Shown piece by piece: positions 25,591 through 38,394 of a stretch of DNA of 64,000 nucleotides (the first letter of the stretch is position 1; each line of letters begins with the position of its first letter). Under the pieces are notes generated by a model. It did not search any database, was not told the DNA's origin, and was given only the letters and a program-made list of their open reading frames with translations. The position numbers and the translations under genes were made by a program. The DNA is from Alisma plantago-aquatica (lineage: Eukaryota > Streptophyta > Magnoliopsida > Alismatales > Alismataceae), in the NCBI GenBank assembly GCA_963693085.1, contig OY856412.1, forward strand, positions 1,064,537,744-1,064,601,743, given 5' to 3'.

Positions 25591-27543
25591 ATGAGTGCTC
25601 TGTTCCATCGTCTCCTTTCCATTGATTTTACTTCTCCAAGAACAAGACACCGCGACCATGCTTTCTTCCCATCCCTGCTGCGCTTCCTGAAATTTCTGAG
25701 CAAGCTCCTACCGGCGGAACCCGCTCCTGTCGGCGGCGCGGAGGCGACAGGAGCATTCCATTTCACAAGCTTCTCTCTGCGCAACCTGACGCTGCTCAGC
25801 GACTGCTACTTCCCAGGCGCGCGGCGCCGTGGGCCTCACCAAGGAGACGGGCGTGGCGGCGACCAGCTGCGGCACCGTCGCGCGTAGCATCCCTGTCCGC
25901 CTCCGCGACCCGGCGAGTAACACCACCGCCTCCTAGTTTCTCGACCACTTTCTCCTTCTCCATCACCAACCGCAACCCGGACAGCTTCGGCCACGGCCTC
26001 GCCTTCTTCCTATCCACGATGAACCTCACACTGGGTCCCCCGGCGCTTACCTCGACCTGTTCAACGCCTCAGGGGGGTTCATCTTCTTCCTTCAGTTCGA
26101 CACCCGCATGGACGAGGGGTTCCAGGAACCTGGCTCGAACCACGTGGGGCTGGACTACATCGGCGGCCTGGAGTCGGTGGTTCTGGAGGATTTATTGGCT
26201 GCCGGAATTGGCCACAAGAGCGGGAATCTCATCATGGTATGGATTGACGACTCCGCGTGCGACGGTACCTGTCGGTGTGGCTCAGCTGCGCCAACATGAA
26301 ACCTCAGGCTCCGGCTCTTTCAGTAAAGTGCGACCTTTCGCCCCTCTTTGACCGAATACATGTATGTTGGGTTCTCTGCGTCGACAGAGGGAAGCACCGA
26401 CGTGAACACTGTCTTCGGGTGGAGCTTCCGGTCTTTCGCCCTCCCGCCGCCGCCTGCCCCCAAGGTGAACATGTTGTCGTCCCTGATCCCGTGGAATGCC
26501 AAGCCCAGTTGCGACCCTGGTGTCGCCATTGCTCCGGCGGTGCCTCTGCCCGATTACGGCATCAGTATTGAGTCCGAGTTGGGTAAGAAGAACAAGAAGT
26601 GGATTCTTTTCCTATTCTACAGTTCGGTTGCCCTGATTGCCATTGCCGTCAGTCGCGTTCGCCCCCAATATGCGAGTTTTTTCGATCGGCCGCCGTGGCA
26701 ATGGCAAGATCTGTGACAGCAGTGCCAAAAGCGGCAGTTTTGGGAAGACAGAGAGCATCAACAAGATTCCAAGTCTAGACGGAGGTAGTCCGAGGCCCGG
26801 GAAGTTCAGGAGCTCTCGATCGCGACCCAGAACTTCCACAGAAGCAGAATCATCGGAACCGGATCCTTCGGAGCGGTGTAAAAGGCGCATAGCCGATGCC
26901 GCACAAGAACCTTACGAGTAGATCAAGGCGGAGTTTTTGGGCGAGTTGGCCACCATCGCGGGCCTTCGCCCCACAAGAACCTTGTGCAGCTGCAAGGATG
27001 GTGCGCTGCGAAGGACGATCGAGCTGCTTCTTGTGTACGAATTCATGCCCAATGGCTCACTGGACCGCGCTCTCTATGGTAACGATGGGAGCAGGCAGCT
27101 GCAGTTGTTCACGTGGGAGCAGCACCAGAATGCCGCCGTCGACCTGGCATCCGGTTTTGAGCTCTACCTGCTTTCCGGTTGCGAGTAGCGAGTAGTGCAC
27201 CGTGACATTAAGACGAGCAGTGCGATGCTGGACGTCGGTCTGCAGCCGCGGTTGGGTGACTTTGGGCGCTGGCACATCTAGCACCGTGTCACCAGCTCCT
27301 GCTCCACCGTCACCGCTGGCACCATGGGGTACCTTGCTCCGGAGTACGTGCACTACGACAAGGCCATTGAGAAGACGTACGTCTTCAGCTAAGGCGTCGT
27401 GGTCCTGGAGATATGCTGTAGCCAAAGGCCCAACGAGAACGAGAAGCCGAGCTTTGTTGACTGGGTGTCGACGCTCCATGCCAAGGGCCGGCTGCTCGAG
27501 TGCGCTGACCCCAAGCTAAGCTAGGAGTTCGACGAAAAAGGAA
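25591..27543 (+). pseudogene. L-type lectin receptor kinase, 5' part (lectin domain, membrane region, most of kinase)
   Basis: A GC-rich remnant of an L-type lectin receptor-like kinase, closest in layout to the LecRK-VIII group. The intact family sits in the plasma membrane, with a legume-lectin ectodomain and a cytosolic Ser/Thr kinase. In order: 'FHFTSFSLRNLTLL' (about 25757-25800), 'GLTKETGVAATSCGTVARS', 'ASFSTTF'-like strands, 'FGHGLAFFLS', 'NHVGLDYIGGLESVV' and 'YVGFSASTEGSTDVN' (about 26360-26410). A hydrophobic segment 'WILFLFYSSVALIAIAV' (about 26600-26650) follows. The kinase starts with P-loop 'GTGSFGAV' (about 26853-26876), then 'LLLVYEFMPNGSLDRALYG', 'VVHRDIKTSSAMLD', 'GDFG' and 'APEYVHYDKAIEKT'. 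Many frameshifts and stops (for example after the P-loop and before VVHRD) break it. The catalytic-loop Asn has become Ser. ATG 25591 is the best start. The rest of the kinase lies beyond a transposon, from 29772. Confidence 0.85.
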
Positions 27544-28041
27544 GGCAAAAAAACGTAAATGGCAGGTTTGCCAATTTTAATTACCAAAATTGCACGTTCT
27601 TGAACTTATTGTCCAAAATAGCACATTTGCAGACCAATGCGTCCTCTGCTGGGACGCATTGCTCTTTCGGGAGGGCAATGCGTCCCAAAGTCGGACGTAT
27701 TGTTTTATTTTTTATTTTTTTTAATTACGATACCATGTATATTATATATACATATATATGTTAAATTGCTAAATTAATATAATATAAATTAACTTATATA
27801 CAATAGCCATATATTTAAAATAATATCTGAAGATAATAAAATAATCACAGAATATTATATTTATCAAAACATAATGTTTATAAAGGTAGATAAAAATATT
27901 CAAAATTAATAGATATAATACTAAAATTATATAATAAAGTGTAAAATTATAAAATAAAGAAAATATATACATGTATTTATTTGTAAACTTAGAAGAAAAA
28001 ATTAATATAGCAATAAAAATAAGAAAATATTAATATAGCAA

Positions 28042-28093
<52 letters not shown>

Positions 28094-28150
28094 GGTATGA
28101 TACATAATATCAAAAATATACATATATATACATCATATATATATACATAC

Positions 28151-28201
<51 letters not shown>

Positions 28202-28716
28202 TAATATATATATATATATATACATAATATATATATATGTACATATACATATCTATATATACATATCTATATATACATATCTATATATAATATATATACA
28301 TATATATACATAATATATACATAATATATATATGTACAAATATAATATATATATATATATCATATACATATACATATATATACAAATATTATATATATAT
28401 ATATATTATACATATACATATATATTTATCAAAACATAATATTTATAAAAGTAGATAAAAATATTCAAAATTAATAGATATAACACTAAAATTATATAAT
28501 AAAGTGTAAAATTATAAAAATAAAGAAAATATATACATGTATTTATTTGTAAACTTAGAAGAAAAAAACTAATATAGCAATAAAAATAAGAAAAATAAGA
28601 AAATACTAATATAACAAATTAATATATATATATATATGTATGTATATATATATATATATTAAAGGTATGATACATAATATCAAAAATATACATATATATA
28701 CATCATATATATATAC

Positions 28717-28770
<54 letters not shown>

Positions 28771-28827
28771 TAATATATATACATACATAATATATATATA
28801 TATACATAATATATATATATATATATA

Positions 28828-28865
<38 letters not shown>

Positions 28866-28919
28866 TATACATATATATACATATATATATATACATAATA
28901 TATATACATAATATAAACA

Positions 28920-28959
<40 letters not shown>

Positions 28960-29771
28960 CACATATACATATATATGTACAAATATAATATATATATATA
29001 TTATACATATACATATATATTTATCAAAACATAATATTTATAAATGTAGATAAAAATATTCAAAATTAATAGATATAATACTACAATTATATAATAAAGT
29101 TTAAAATTATTAAATAAAGAAAACATAAACATGTATTTATTTGTAAACTTAGAAGGAAAAAACTAATATAGCAATAAAAATAAGAAAATACTTGTATATG
29201 TTTTTATTTCTATATTAGTTTTTTCATCTAAGTTTACAAATAAATACGTATATGTTTTCTTTATTTTTATAATTTTACACTTTATTATATAATTTTAGAA
29301 TTATATCTATTAATTTTGAGTATTTTTATCTACATTTATAAATATTATATTTTCATAAATATAATATTCTGTTATTATTTTATTATTTTTAGATATTATT
29401 TTAAATATATGGATAATTGTATATAAGTTAATTTAGATTATATTAATTTAGCAACTTAATATATATATGTATATATAATATACATGGTATACATGGTATC
29501 ATTATTAAAAAAAAATAAAAAAAATAAAAAAAGCAATACGTCCGACTTCGGGACGCATTGCCCCTACAGGAGGGCAATGTGTCCCCGGTTAGGACGCATT
29601 GCTCTCTCGAGAAGGCAATGCGTCTTAACCGGGGACGCATTGCCTCCCGAAAGAGCAATGCGTCCAACAGGGGACACATTGCTCCAGAAATGTGTCATTT
29701 TGGGCAATAAGTTCAAGAACGTGCCATTTTGGTAATTAAAATTGACAAATGTGCCATTTAGGTATTTTGGC
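27544..29771. mobile_element. Foldback, MULE-like non-autonomous element, 2.2 kb, inserted in the kinase pseudogene
   Basis: Long inverted arms face each other: about 27544-28020 and 29190-29771, sharing 'aaatggca', 'caattttaattaccaaaa', 'cacgttcttgaacttattg' and AT-rich inner sequence. Termini are GGCAAAA and TTTTGGC. The flanks AAAAAGGAA (27535-27543) and TAAAAGGAA (29772-29780) agree at 8 of 9 bases, fitting the 9-bp duplication typical of Mutator-like elements. Outer arms carry inverted copies of 'gggacgcattgccctc'. The interior is low-complexity TA DNA with no transposase. The kinase reading resumes immediately after, so this is a true insertion. Confidence 0.75.
27860..29190. repeat. 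Internal triplication with (TA)n tracts in the foldback element
   Basis: The block beginning 'tttatcaaaacataat' and running to 'tttgtaaacttagaag' occurs three times in direct orientation, near 27862, 28427 and 29021, spaced about 565 and 595 bases. TA/TACATA tracts lie between copies. The third copy meets an inverted copy at about 29200-29370, giving a near-perfect long palindrome. Confidence 0.85.
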
Positions 29772-30050
29772 TAAAAGGAATGAGGAGGCTGTTTCTTGTG
29801 GGGATCAGCTGTACAAACCCGGATTACTCCGACAGGCCGACGGTGAGGAGAGTGCTCCAGTGGTTCGGGAACGACGGTTGTGAAGAGGCAAGAGTAGGAA
29901 GGATGCCCAGGGTATATACCCAGGATCAGACCATGCTTGACGTTCTCGTGCATCTTGCCCCTTTCCATCAACGATGTGGTGGACGACGAAAATGAAAGGG
30001 AGCGGCCGTGCCCGCTCTATGGGGTCAAGATATTCTGAGAAAAGCCTCGA
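29772..30050 (+). pseudogene. L-type lectin receptor kinase, 3' part (end of kinase and tail)
   Basis: This continues the kinase cut off at 27543. 'RRLFLVGISCTNPDYSDRPT' (from about 29783) followed by 'VRRVLQ' is the standard end of LecRK kinase domains (the helix before the conserved Arg). A frameshifted tail follows, ending in 'LPLSINDVVDD'-like sequence near 29960-29990. It abuts non-coding DNA and then the satellite array. Its exact match of subject and frame context to the 5' part identifies the foldback element as a later insertion. Confidence 0.8.
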
Positions 30051-30271
30051 GCGCACGCGTTAGGGCTGCTTTGGTAGCAAAAAACATACTATAACGGGTT
30101 CTCTCTCCAATCCACTATCTCCTCCTCTCAAGTCTTCAAAACCCGACCCGTGAAAAAAAACAGTCCAATGTTCACTATAATAAATTTCTATTGTATTTTA
30201 TCATGTTATTATATGACCGGTATTATAATAAGTTTTTTCCTATAAAACGGATTCATTGTGTTCATACGTCC

Positions 30272-33200
30272 GGAATTTAAGCATCATTTTTATATAGTTA
30301 GAGGTCTGGAAAAAAAATTCATTGATTTCTATCCCACTGTCGTCGTGCTTTTTGTTCCAAATTCATAGAGCGCGTTGACAGGAGGCGATACACTGCAAAC
30401 AATACTTTGTTCTTCCTAGACTTGCGCATAATCAACTTTAAAGCTGTGTCCAGCTGCGGCCAACAACATGAGATCGTAGGGAATCAGCATGTTTACCCGT
30501 AGCGCACCAAACAAATTCTCTGGTGACTGAAACCGATCCTTTTGAACCGGTTGTTTAACAAATCACATAACAACACCCCAATACACCCTAGCAAATTAGC
30601 CCTTAAGGTACAACGACCACGAGAATTTGGGACAAACTCTGTGAATTTAAGCATCTTTTTTGTTTGGTTGGAGGTCTGGAAAAGAAACTCATTGGTTTCT
30701 AACTCACATCCGTCGTGTTTTTCGTCCCAAATTCATAGAATTTGTACATCGCCGTGACAGGCGGCGGTACGCTACAAATAGTACTTTATGCTTCCTGGAC
30801 TTGCACAGAATCCACTTTAAAGTTGTGTCAAGTTACAGCCAACCAAATGAGATCGTAATGAATCAGCATGTTTACACGCAACACACCAAAAAAATTTGTA
30901 GTGTCTGAAATCGATCCTTCTGAACCAGTTGTTTAAAAAACCACAAAATAACACCCGAATACATCCTACCAAATTAGCCCTTCGAGCACGACGACCACGA
31001 GAATTTGGGACAAATTTTGTGAATTTTAGCACCATTTTTGTTTGGTTGGAGGTCTGGAAAAGAAACTCATTGGTTTCTTACCCACAACCGTCGTGCTTTT
31101 CGTCCCAAATTTATAGAGTTTGTATCACTCACTGACACGATACGCTGCAAATAATACTTTGCACTTCATGGACATGCGTAAAATCCACTATAAAGTTGTG
31201 TCCAACTGTGACCAACCAAATGAGATCGTTCTAAATCAGCATGTTTACCTGGGGCGCACCAAAAAACTTATGTAATAACTGAAACCGATCTTTTTTATTC
31301 GGTTGTTTAATAAATCATAGAACAACATTGGAATACACCCTACCAAATTAGCCTTTAGAGAACGATGACCACGATAATTTGGGATAAATTCTGTGAATTT
31401 TAGCACTAATTGTTTTCATTGGAGGTTTGAAAAAGAAACTCATTGGTTTCTAACCCACAACCGTCATGATTTTCGTCCCAAATTCATAGAGTTTGTACAA
31501 CGCCCTGACAGGAGGCGGTATGCTGTATTCAGTACTTTGTGCTTCCTGGACATGTGCAAAATCAACTTTAAAGCTCTGTCCAGTTGCAGCCAACCAAATG
31601 AGATGGTACTAAATCAACATGTTTACCCACACCTTACCAAAAAAAATTGTAGTGCCGGAAACCGATCCTTTTGAACCAGTTGTTTAAAAAATTATAAAAC
31701 AACACCCAAATACATCCTACCAAATTAGCCCTTAGGGCTCAACGACCATGAGAATTTGGGATAAACTTTATGAATTTAAACACCATTATTGTTTGGATGG
31801 AGGTCTAGAAAAGAAACTCATTGGTTTCTAACCCACGAACGTCGTACTTTTCATCCCAAATTCATTGAGTTTGTATCGCACCCTGACAGGAGGTGGTACC
31901 CTGCAAGTAATGCTTTGTGCTTCTTGGATATGCGTAGAATCCACTAAAAATCTATGTCCAGCTGCGGCCAACCAAATGAACTTGTACTGAATCAACATGT
32001 TTACCCACAACACACCAAACAAATTTTATAGTGACTAAAATCGATCCTTTTGAACCAATTGTTTAACAAATCACAAAACAACACATGAATACACCTTACC
32101 AAATTAGCCCTTAGAGAACGACGATCACAAGAATTTGGGACAAATTCTGTGAATTTTAGCACCATTTTTGTTTGGTTAGAGGTCTGTAAAAGAAACTCAT
32201 TGGTTTCTAAGCCACAAGCCTCGTGCTATTCATCTCAAATTCATAGAGTTTGTACAACACCCTAACAAGAGGCAGTATGCTGCAAAGAATACTTTGTGCT
32301 TCCTGGACCTGCACATAATCCACTTTAAAGTTGTGTCCAACTGCGGCCAGCCAAATGAGATCGTACTAAATCAACATGTTTACCCACAATACACCAAAAA
32401 GTTTTATAGTGCCTGAAATTAATCCTTTTTGAACCAGTTGTTTTAAAAAAACAAAAAACATCAAAATACACCCTACCAAATTAGCCCTGAAGTAACAACA
32501 ATCACGAGAATTTGGGACAAACTCTATGAATTTAAGCACCATTTTTGTTTGGTTAGAGGTCTGGAAAAGAAACTCATTGTTTTCTAACCCACAACCATCA
32601 TGCTTTTCGTCTCAAATTCATAGAGTTTGTATCACGCCCTGACAGGAGGCGGTATGCTGCAAACAATACTTTGTGCTTACTATACATGTGCAGAATCTAC
32701 TTTAAAGTTGTGTCCAGCTGCGGCCAACTAAATGAGATCGTACATAATCAACATGTTTACCCGCAACGCACCAAACAAATTCTGTAGTGCCTGAAACTGA
32801 TCCTTTCAAACCACTTGTATAACAAATATCAGAACAACACCTGAATACACCCTACCAAATCAGCCCTTAGGACACGACAACCACGAGAATTTGGGACAGA
32901 CACTGTGAATTTAAGCACCATTTTTGTTTAGTTAGAGGTCTGGAAAGGAAACTCATTGGTTTCTAACCCACAACCATCGTGCTTTTCGTCCCAAATTCAT
33001 AGAGTTTGTATCACGCCCTGACAGGAGGCATTACGCTGCAAACAATACGTTGCGCTTCCTAGACATATGTAGAATCCACTTTCAAGCTGTGTCCAACTAC
33101 GACCAACCAAACGAAATCATACTGAATCAACATGTATACCCTCAACTCACCAAAAAAAAATTGTAGTGACTAAAATTGGTCCTTTTGAAATAATTGTTTA

Positions 33201-36200
33201 ACAAATCACAGAACAACACCCGAATACACCCTATCCACTTATCCCTTAGGGCACAACGACCATGCAAATTTGGGACAAACTCTGTGAATTTAAGCAACAT
33301 TTTTGTTTGTTTAGAGGTCTAGAAAAGAAACTCATCGGTCTCTAACCCACAACAGCCGTGCTTTTCATCCCAAATTCATTGAGTTTGTACAATGCCCTGA
33401 TAGGAGGCGGTATGCTGCAAATAATACTTTGCACTTCCTTGACATGCAAATAATCCACTTAAAAGTTGCTTCCAGCCACGGCCAACCAAATGAGATCCAC
33501 CTGAATCAACATGTTTACCTACAGCACACCAAACAAATTCTATAGTCCCTAAAATCAATCCTTTTGAACCAATTATTTAACAAATCATATAAAAACACTC
33601 GAATATACCCAACCAAATTAGCCCTTAGGGAACGAGGACCACGAGAGTTTGGGACAAACTCTTTGAATTTAAGCACCACTTTTTTGTTAGAGATCTGGAA
33701 AAGAAACTCATTGGTTTCTAACTCGCAACCATCGTGCATTTTGTCCCAAATTCATGGAGTTTGTATCGCGCCCTAACAGAAGGCATTACACTACAAACAA
33801 TACTTTGTGCTTCCTGGACATGCAAAAAATCCACTTTAAAGCTATGTCCATCTACGACCAACCAAATGAGATCGTACTGAATCATCATGTTTACCCGCAG
33901 TGCACCAAACTAATTCAGTAGTGACTGAAACTGATCCTTTTAAACAAGTTGTTTAACAAATAACAAAATAACACATGAATACACCCTACCAAATTATCCC
34001 TTAGGGCATGAAGACCACGAGAATTTGGAACAACCTTTTTGAATTTAATCATCATTTTGTGTGGTTAGATGTCTGGAAAAGAAACTGATTGGTTTCTAAC
34101 CCACATTCGTCGTGCTTTTTGTCCCAAATTCATAGAGTTTGTAATGTACCCTGACAGGCGGTGATACACTGCAAACAATACTTTGTGCTTCCTGGACATG
34201 CACATAATCCACTTTAAACATGTGTCTAGCTGCATCCAACCAAATGAGATCGTACTAAATTAGCATGTTTACCCTCAATGCACCAAAAAATTATGTAGTG
34301 ATTGAAAGTGATCCTTTTGAACTAGTTGTTTAATAAATAACAGAACAACACCTGAATACATCCTACCAAAATTTCCCTTAGGGCATGATGACCAAAAGAA
34401 TTTGGGACAAATGCTTGTGAACTTAAGAACCATTTTTGTTTGGTTAGAGGTCTGGAAAAGAAACTCATTGGTTTATAACCCACAAATGCCATATTTTTCG
34501 TCCCAAACTTATAGAGTTTGTACCGCGACCTGACAGGAGGCAGTATCCTGCAAACAATACTTTACGCTTCCTGGATATGCATAGAATCCACATTAAAGTT
34601 GTGTCCAGTTGTGGCCAACCAAATGAGATTATACTAAATCAGCGTGTTTACCTGTAGTACACCAAACAAATTCTATAGTGGCTGAAACTGATCCTTTTGA
34701 ACCAATTGTTTAACAAATCACAGAACAACACCTAAATACACCCTACCAAATTAGCCCTTAGAGCATGATGACCATGAGAATTTGGGACAAATTCTGTGAA
34801 TTTTTGCATAATTTTTGTATGGTTGGAGGTCTAGTAAAGATAATGATTGGTTTCTAACCCACAACCGTCGTGCTTTTCGTCCCAAATTCATAGAGTTTGT
34901 ATAGCGCCCTGACTGGAGACGATATGCTGGAAACAATACTTTGAGCTTTCTAGACGTGTAAAATCCACTTTCAAGCTGTGTCCAGCTGCAGCCAACCAAA
35001 TGAGATCGTACTAAATCAACATGTTTACCTCCAACGCACCACATTTTTTGGTAGTGCCTGAAACCGATCCTTTTGAACCAGTTGTTTAACAAATAACAAA
35101 ACAACACCCAAATAAACCAAATTAGCCCTTAGGATACGACGATCATGAGAATTTAGGACAAACTCTATGAATTTAACCATCATTTTTGTTTGGTTAGAGG
35201 TCTGGAAAAGAAACACATTGGTTTCTAACCCAAAAATGTCATACTTTTCATCCCAAATTCATTGAGTTTGTATCACTCCCTTAAAGGAGGCGGTATGATG
35301 CAAATAATACAATACGCTTTCTGGACATGTGCAGAATCCATGTTAAAGTTGTGTCCAGTTGCGGCTTACCAAATGAGATCATACTGAATCAACATGTTAA
35401 CCCTCAACGCACTAAACAAATTTTGTAATGCCTAAAACTAATCTTTTTGAACCAGTTGTTTAACAAATAATAGAACAACACCCAAATACACCCTACCAAA
35501 TTATCCCTTAGAACATAAAGACATGAGAATTTGGGACAAACTCGTTGAATTTAAGCACCATTTTTTTGTTAGAGTTCTAGAAAAGAAACTAATTGGGTTC
35601 TAACCCACAACCATTGTTCTATTCATCCCAAATTCATAGAGTTTGTGTCGCGCCCTGACAGGAGGCTGTACACTGCAAACAATACATTGCACATCCAGGA
35701 CATGCACAAAATCAACTTTAAAGTTGTGTCCAACTGCGGCCAACCAAATGAGATTGTATTAAATCAACATATTTACTCGCAATGCACCAAACGAATTCTA
35801 TAGTGACTGAAAATGATCCTTTTGAACCTATTATTTAACAAATCACAGAACAACACCTGAATACACCCTACCAAATTATCCCTTAGGGCATGAAGGGTAC
35901 AATGACTACGAGTATTTGGGACAAACTCTATGAATTTAAGCACCATTTTTGTTTGGTTAGAGGTCTTCCAAAGAAACTGATTGGTTTCTAACCCACAATC
36001 GTCGTGTTTTTCTTCCCAAATTCATAGAGTTTTTACAATGCCCTAATAGGAGGCGGTATACTGCAAACAATACATTGCACTTCATAGACATGCAAACAAT
36101 CCATTTTACAGCTACGTCCAGCTATGGGCAACCAAATGAGATTGTATTGAATCAACTTGTTTACCCGCAGCGCACCAAACAAATTCTGTAGTGCCTGAAA

Positions 36201-36829
36201 CCGATCCTTTTGAACCAGTTGTTTAATAAATCATAGAACAACACCCAAATGAACCCTACCAAATTAGACCTTAGGGCATGACGACCATGAGAGTTTGGGA
36301 CAAACTCTGTGAATATAAGCACCATTTTTGTTTGGTTAGAGGTCTGGAAAAGAAACTCATTGGCTTTAAAGCCACTCCCTTGTGCTTCTCATCCCAAATT
36401 CTTAGAGTTTGTATCATGTCCTTACAGGAGGCGGTACACTGTAAACAATACTTTGTGTTTCCTAACATGTGTAGAATCCACTTTAAAGTTGTATGTAGCT
36501 GCGGCCAACCAAATGAGATCGTACAGAATCAACATATTTACACGCAACACACCAAATAAATTTTTTAGTGACTGAAATTGATCCTTTTGAACCAGTTTGT
36601 TAACATATAACAAAACAACACCTGAATACACCCTTTCAAATTAGCCCTTATGTAGGATGACCACAGGAATTTGGGACAAATTCTGTGAATTTAAGCACCA
36701 TTTTTGTTTGGTTAGAGGTCTGGGAAAGAAACACATTGGTTTCTTACCCAGAGCCGTCATGATTTTCATCCCAAATTCATAGAGGTCTGGAAAAGAAACT
36801 CATTGGTTACCACAACGACCACGAGCAAT
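30272..36829. repeat. Tandem satellite array, monomer about 377 bp, 17-18 copies
   Basis: The marker 'gaggtctgga' (or a close variant) recurs at 30301, 30671, 31049, 31422, 31800, 32179, 32555, 32935, 33314, 33690, then on to 36339 and 36715. That is 17 intervals averaging 377 bp. Each unit also holds 'gaaactcattggtttctaaccc', 'cgtcccaaattcatagagttt', 'ccctgacaggaggcggta', 'ccaaccaaatgagatcgtac' and 'gaaccagttgtttaacaaat' in the same order. Units differ by point changes and small indels. A short extra copy of the 'gaggtctgga...cattgg' part (36783-36809) ends the array. Short frames inside are not genes. The family is not one I recognise. Confidence 0.96.
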
Positions 36830-38380
36830 CCGAACAACTCTTACTTGCCCACTGCACTAGTCTCTACTGAATGAGTGGAAGGAGTGAGATGAAGAAAAAA
36901 AAGAAGCTAGCCCTAAAATTTGTTTGCTCTGTGTAAACCGAATAATAGTAGTCTACACCTACCAGATCAATACCACATGTCATGACCATTTAATTTGAAC
37001 CAACATATTTAATTGCATCAATACAAATAAGAAGATTACCAAATATGTAGCGTACTCTATGTTTACACTAGGCATAACAAATCCAGACTCCTCAAGGACA
37101 AGAGTTGCTTGCTGAGAGATGTGAGGAACTAACTGTGAAATGTATTATACTTGATTTGTGTAACATGTTAATTTCAATGCTTCCAATTTTGATAATGTTC
37201 TGTTCTACATTGACCATGTATGATGATGTGCGTTCTGTTCTACATTTACCAAGTATGATGATGTGTAGCCCTAGCATTTAAGGCAAACTCCGACCTTGGA
37301 TTCATGTATTTTAGATTAATAAATAAGTCTTTCTCCTAAAAATAATTCATTATTCTTCCTATTCGAAAAGCATAGACAAGACATGTAACTAGGTTGATTA
37401 ATGCTTACAAACCCTAGTTTTAATAATTGTAATTCTAGACATGTTTATTGTACTTGCTTTGAGTTATAATCAAATAATGATGAGATTTTAGTGTCTTAAA
37501 TTGTATTTTGACTCTAATTATGCATTTAAGGGTTTCTAAATTAGTAGATCTTTACGTAAGAATATTAGGGTTTTGAAACCCAACTTTAACTTCAACCTAA
37601 ACCAAGAAAACCCAAATCCTAGATTGAACTTTTCTTATATAATATGAACATATGGTGATACTTTAAGGTTTTACATACATGCAGATAAGTAAATTGATCA
37701 TGTTTATTTATTGGGTGTTTGGATACATCCTTAACGTACTTGAAGTATACTTCATAGTTCTACATTGAGGTATGTGGTTACTTATGAGCACCCTCATTAT
37801 CCACTTCCAATGGTTTTTCGGATGATATCTGAAGTATTGATTTGATGAATAAACTATTGGATGTGTATCTAGTTTAGTTCATTATAATGCCACTATAAGT
37901 ATCACATAAATAAAATTAGAATATTTTAAACCCTAGGTTACACCCATCAAGGGGTAATACATATAATTCCAATGATGGACAATGATTACAATCGAGAGGG
38001 CATATCAAGCATGGGTTGTGAACAATAACACATGTTGTTACTATAGTTGCACACACTTTGACTGCACCACGTGCACAATAGAGAAATATATTGATCCACA
38101 TTTTTCTTGTCAACATTTTAGGTGAATGCCACATATAAAGTCATGATGACATGATGATTTAGATAGAATCAATTGAAGATATTGAAGCTAATTCAAGGAG
38201 GATTAATTAGATAGTTGAAATACTTCTTGTTGTGTATAAGTTAATTTTTCTATGAGACACTCATGATGCCCCTTGGAGGGGCCTCATTATACTTATTGTA
38301 AACATTATTTTTTAAATTAATGGATATTATTGACTAAATCTCTCATAATTGGAGGATGCTCATAATTGGGGGTTGTTACA
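36830..38380 (+). mobile_element. Plus-strand 5' LTR region (start undefined)
   Basis: The LTR end is fixed by '...gggggttgttaca' at 38380, directly before a primer-binding site. It shares 'gaggtatgtggttac' (near 37768) with the LTR fragment at the window start. The left boundary was not found. A direct 39-base doublet around 'gttctgttctacatt...gatgatgtg' lies at about 37197-37267. The part before about 37.2 kb may be unrelated. Confidence 0.5.
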
Positions 38381-38382
38381 TC

Positions 38383-38394
38383 TGGTATCAGAGC
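38383..38394 (+). other. Retrotransposon primer-binding site, initiator-Met tRNA type
   Basis: TGGTATCAGAGC, complementary to the 3' end of plant initiator methionine tRNA, sits two bases after the LTR end. In the family it primes minus-strand cDNA synthesis. It fixes the element's orientation as plus. Confidence 0.85.

Noticed and set aside
28606..29053. Long open frames of alternating Ile/Tyr on both strands
   Set aside because: They are translations of TA/TACATA low-complexity DNA and have no protein meaning.
30542..36631. Repeated short open frames of 60-118 codons
   Set aside because: They recur at the satellite period and are by-products of the monomer sequence.
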